NCBI GenBank assembly: GCA_025716815.1
Contig: JAIXMN010000036.1
Location: 186,001 to 250,000 of the forward strand
DNA: 64,000 nucleotides
From: Dichotomocladium elegans
Taxonomy: Eukaryota > Mucoromycota > Mucoromycetes > Mucorales > Lichtheimiaceae
Reading direction: 5' to 3'
In this document: positions 60,501 to 64,000 of the stretch, piece after piece
Position numbering within the stretch: position 1 is the first letter of the stretch
Layout of the letters: each line of letters begins with the position of its first letter
Position numbers and translations under genes: made by a program
The notes under the pieces: generated by a model
The model's database searches: none
Told to the model about the DNA's origin: nothing
Seen by the model: the letters and a program-made list of their open reading frames with translations, nothing else

Positions 60501-62245
60501 ACATATGCAGCGTCATTATTCATCCTTCTCTACATCGGTCTAAATCGAGGCGCAGTACTCCTTTGCAAAACCCACACATACCAAACTGAAAGTCTGGACA
60601 TTCCCACTACTATGATATCTTAAATTGGAAGAATGATACATGATGCGGTACGTATTGCTACCTGCTGTAACGCGGTTATCACAAATAAATTTCTTCTGGT
60701 CCATCGTTCGCATCCTTACTTTGATTTTCTAAAAAGGTACTGAACGGTCGACAAATCTGGTTACTTCATCAGCACTACTGTTCCAACCGTCTTGTGCTAC
60801 ATGATCACTAGAAATCGGTTGATTTTTTTTCCAACACGGCATTAAATCTTCTTCGTAGATCGGCCAATTACTTTTCAGCAGCTGATGAATTCTGCAAGAG
60901 AAAGGAGATCCTGAGCTATCTTCCAACTCCTTTCATCCGTCGCCGCCAATTTCCTCTCATGTGTTGGCACTCTTCGCTGCAGGTCCGTCCCGGTTATTAC
61001 CGGGGACTATGTTGCCGCAGTGACTCCTGGGTCCCTCGAAGCGGGGAGAAAGAAAGAGAAAAAAGTTGGAGGAGCTTTGCGTGCAAGTCGAAATGTTGTG
61101 GTAGTGAAAAGATTGTGTTTCTGGTTGCCTAACAAGCTCCAAACCGATTGATGACAGATTTTGACGTATTGACACAATGATTTTGTGTAATTTTATGCGA
61201 CCTATTTTTATCTTGTATACTCGCATGTGAAGGTCCATCAACCTTTAGGGGGTGGTTTAAAGAGCATGTGTCGCTTCTTTTGTAATAACTGACTGGATTT
61301 CGGAATTACATGGTACATATGAATGCCGTTCTCCCCCAGAAAATGTCGTTCACTCTCTTTATATATTTGCATAATTTCCGTGCTTATAAATGAAAAAGTG
61401 TGCATTTGACGAAAAAGTACGATCGGCAAAGCAAATGTGGACAGACATTCATGTAACAACCCGCTTTCTGGTGATTGGATCTAACAGTACTGTATTACGA
61501 CAGTAAACTCGGTAATGCTGTTTGGACCATTGCTTTTTCGAGCCCGAAATACATAGTTGATCTAACCACCAACCAAACTCATATGTATCATCATGATTGC
61601 CAAAATGGGTGCCAAACTCTCCTTCAGTACAATTCACCCATTGTGTTTCCTTGCTCCTTTTGTCAAGAATGGAAAACCGTAATATTCAGGTCTCAGCATC
61701 ATCAAAAGATAGCTTATTCGCCTGTGCTCGCGACATTAAATGACAGTATGGTGCGCTCTTAACAGCCACAATATGTAAAAAATATTAGGAATGGGTAACA
61801 GCATTTGCGCTCAACTCAACATGTAGAACAAATGGCGAACAGATATGCACGTGGATCATGTGTGACAACGGTACAAGGTGTCTGTCTTATGTCCTCGCCC
61901 TGTCAATAAGTAAGAGAATCAAACGTGCAACTAAGGGTATATCGGAAGCGCATCGGGGAACAAGAGATCGTATCATACTTGGTATTTGCGTCTTGTGTAC
62001 AGTAGATGTACATGTAGACATGCGGGTACACACGAACTCACACATACTGATTTGTTTACTGCTACGAAGATCTCATTCTCCTTTTTCAGGGGTGAAAGAA
62101 AGAATAAAAAGCAACAATTAGCAGATAGGGTTATCTCTTCTTTCTTCGCGCCCTGCTTGCGTTGCTCCTAAAAGGCCTAGTTTTTTTTTATCTTTTTTTT
62201 TTTCTTTTGGATGGCTCCTTCCTTTTCCACCGACATCAACAGCAA

Positions 62246-64000
62246 ATGACCATTATGACCGAATCAGAGCAGGTCAAAGCCATTCTCGATAAACTCGACC
62301 AAACCATTCACTCGGACGAAAATCGGCGTCTCATGAGCAATGATCAGGTACGGCCAAAACAGCAGCTTGCCTCTTCAGTTCATCTCACGCACATAAGTTT
62401 CCGATGGGGGGGAATAACAGCAACTCATGTGGAAAGATATCGCCTCCGCCATCTCCACGCTGCTTACCCTTGCGCCTCACCTTCTCAGCTCTCACGAAGA
62501 TAATCAGATCCTCTTGATGGATTTAGTTGGTGCTTCGTCCTTACTTGCGTCGATCGTCCACTCCCTTGGAAAGCAGCGCAGTCGCGCCATTCAGTCTGAG
62601 GCTGACGCTATCCTCATGACTGTCCGTCAGATCCAATATTCCATCACAAAGCAACACCAGCCTACAAAGGCATCTCCGTCCATGCCCCTAGCGTTGGATG
62701 CCAAGGCATGTGAATGCGGCAAGGATTGAAACAGTCTTTTAACTTTTTTTCTTTCTCTTTCTCTCTGTCTTATTTAGTCCATACATTCATCCCTCATTGC
62801 ACATGCCAAGCTGCTCGTAGATGGATTGCTCATGATTCCATTTTCAAGCAGGCTCTCGTCGGATTTCTCCCAGACGCGAGGTAGACAAAACACATTGTTG
62901 ACAAGTGAGAGACAATTTTAGGCTTACTAGACGCTGAAAATTGCTAGAGGTAGATTGCATCTGGACACAGGTAGACCCACGGCCAAAAAAGTCTTCCAGC
63001 ACCGATATATTAATACGGTAAGGCAGTTCTCATTCGCCTCCTTTTTTATCAGTCGACTCTGATGGTTGTTGGCATGCAGTAGTGGCGGGAACAAAAGGAG
63101 GTCAACAGGAATGAGTATGTGAGCTATCTCTATGCATTTTTTTTTCTGTTTCTGTTGTTGAAGGGAACAGCGAGAAGACATTGGTACTAATAGGAGAAAA
63201 ATAAGTTGGCACTCGGTTCATGCGCACGCTATCGACTAGAAACAGCTCCGATAACAGTGGATCCTGGAGACCTCCTGTAACCCCCGAGGACCGTCCACAA
63301 CAACAGCTATCGTCTGCCACAAACGCTCTGAAGCTCCTCTTTGGCTCCACACGACCACGCGAAGGGGGTCTCATGCGCCATCAACGGCTCAGGCGAACAG
63401 CAAATGATAATTCCTCCTTTTCCTTTCCATCCTCCTCCCCGCAAGGAGACCACATACCATCGCCATCGTCATCTACTTTATATTTTACATCTAGCCCTTC
63501 AGCCGATGGTGGCCATGATCATGATATAAACTATGATAACACCGAGAAGGACACAAAGGGGCTCAGAACGATCATCTCATTGTCATCGTCAACGCCGTTA
63601 TCTGCTTTGGGAATACCAGTTGCGCGGACATGTGATCATTTACAGGCACGCTTGACAGGAAACCCGTCCTATTTTCAAGTTTGCAAGAATGACAGCGTGG
63701 TAATGGTATTGCAGGCAGGCCCAGCCACGGCAAGGGAAAAGTATATTGTCGTGGCCGGTACCACTACCGAACTTTTCTCAAAACTTCTTGACGATGCAAT
63801 CCAAGGCAATTCTTTTGCTATATAGATGTGTGTGCGTGTGCGTGTGTGTGTGACGGCAGAGCTAACACGTAATACGGTGAACAATAGATTTTGATTATAT
63901 CGATACCTACTTAATTACCCACAAACTCTTTACTTCCTCTTCCGTAAAACTCCTGGAGAATTTGACCGCACGCTTCAATTCTGACAAGGGCCATGGAGCC
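62246..64000 (+). CDS. Ras guanine-nucleotide exchange factor (RasGEF), 5' part only
   Basis: Starts ATG 62246 (MTIMTESEQVKAILDKLDQ); exon 1 ends at 62347 and exon 2 begins near 62419 (QLMWKDIASAISTLLTLAPH). A helical N-terminal part follows. A probable GC donor at 62706 precedes exon 3, which begins near 62779 (IHSSLIAHAKLLVDGLLMIP). Exons between about 62880 and 63215 are not resolved. The exon containing 63220-63805 encodes a Ser-rich linker and LTGNPSYFQV, then KYIVVAGTTTELFSKLLDDA. After a GC-AG intron (63806-63887) the frame continues DFDYIDTYLITHKLFTSS, the start of the RasGEF N-terminal (REM) domain. The catalytic CDC25 domain lies beyond the window. Such proteins activate Ras GTPases in nutrient and polarity signalling. 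Confidence 0.75.

Larger units (their letters stand above)
57622..62245. other. 4.6-kb transposon-relic region
   Basis: It contains two degenerate transposase copies facing opposite ways (58610-59160 minus, 59525-60500 plus), an element-end repeat (59391-59456) and the short family 1 end-like piece at 61194-61210. Between and after these, the DNA is AT-rich with ORFs of no recognisable family. Only the last about 80 bp (pyrimidine-rich) look like promoter for the Ras GEF gene. Confidence 0.6.

Overview
This 64-kb window is nuclear DNA of a filamentous fungus. Genes are closely packed and mostly split by short introns (about 50-130 nt) with GT..AG borders. No bacterial features (operons, Shine-Dalgarno sites) are visible. 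The gene set is fungal: an Skt5/Chs4-type Sel1 protein with a CaaX end, a Las17-type WASP, a Pan1-like EH protein, Pho85-type cyclins, a C2H2-DUF3020 regulator, a GPR1/FUN34/YaaH acetate transporter and an RRG7-like protein. Intron density, microexons and protein character suggest an early-diverging fungus, probably Mucoromycota. That placement is inference; no taxonomic marker was compared.

Layout. 0-6.5 kb: an NTF2/SnoaL-like protein (-), ribosomal protein eS26 (+), an NDUFAF4-like complex I assembly factor (+) and a Pan1-like EH protein (-). 6.5-14.5 kb: a gene-poor gap with hairpins, a 56-aa membrane protein (+), an 11-exon aldehyde dehydrogenase (+), a heat-shock-factor family protein (-) and WASP (-). 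14.9-19 kb: an Skt5-like protein (+) and a CaM kinase (-). 19-32.7 kb: mostly non-coding, with an F-box/LRR protein (-) and the C2H2-DUF3020 factor (-). 32.7-44.3 kb: acetate transporter (+), RNase P/MRP p30 (+), a small acidic protein (+), AP-2 alpha (+), a Pho85-type cyclin (-) and an A20/AN1 protein (+). 44-48 kb: relic-rich gap. 48-57.6 kb: NDUFA9-like subunit (-), RRG7-like protein (+), Nup96-domain protein (+), tRNA-binding protein (-), mL38 (-) and a second cyclin-like protein (+). 57.6-62.2 kb: two decayed Tc1/mariner-type transposase copies in opposite orientation. 62.2 kb to the end: a Ras GEF (+) that runs off the right edge.

Functional threads: actin/endocytosis (Pan1-like, WASP, AP-2 alpha) with polar growth and wall synthesis (Skt5-like, Ras GEF), and mitochondria (NDUFAF4-like, NDUFA9-like, mL38, RRG7-like, possibly the tRNA-binding protein). 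Nothing shows that these are physical clusters in a regulatory sense.

The most unusual property is in the gene structures. In five genes the reading frame and family conservation require GC-AG introns (about eight sites among roughly 80 introns). Several genes also carry microexons of 8, 8, 11, 15, 17 and 22 nt, plus an exon consisting of the start codon alone. Exon borders were derived by hand from frame, splice signals and remembered family conservation; no alignment or RNA evidence was available.
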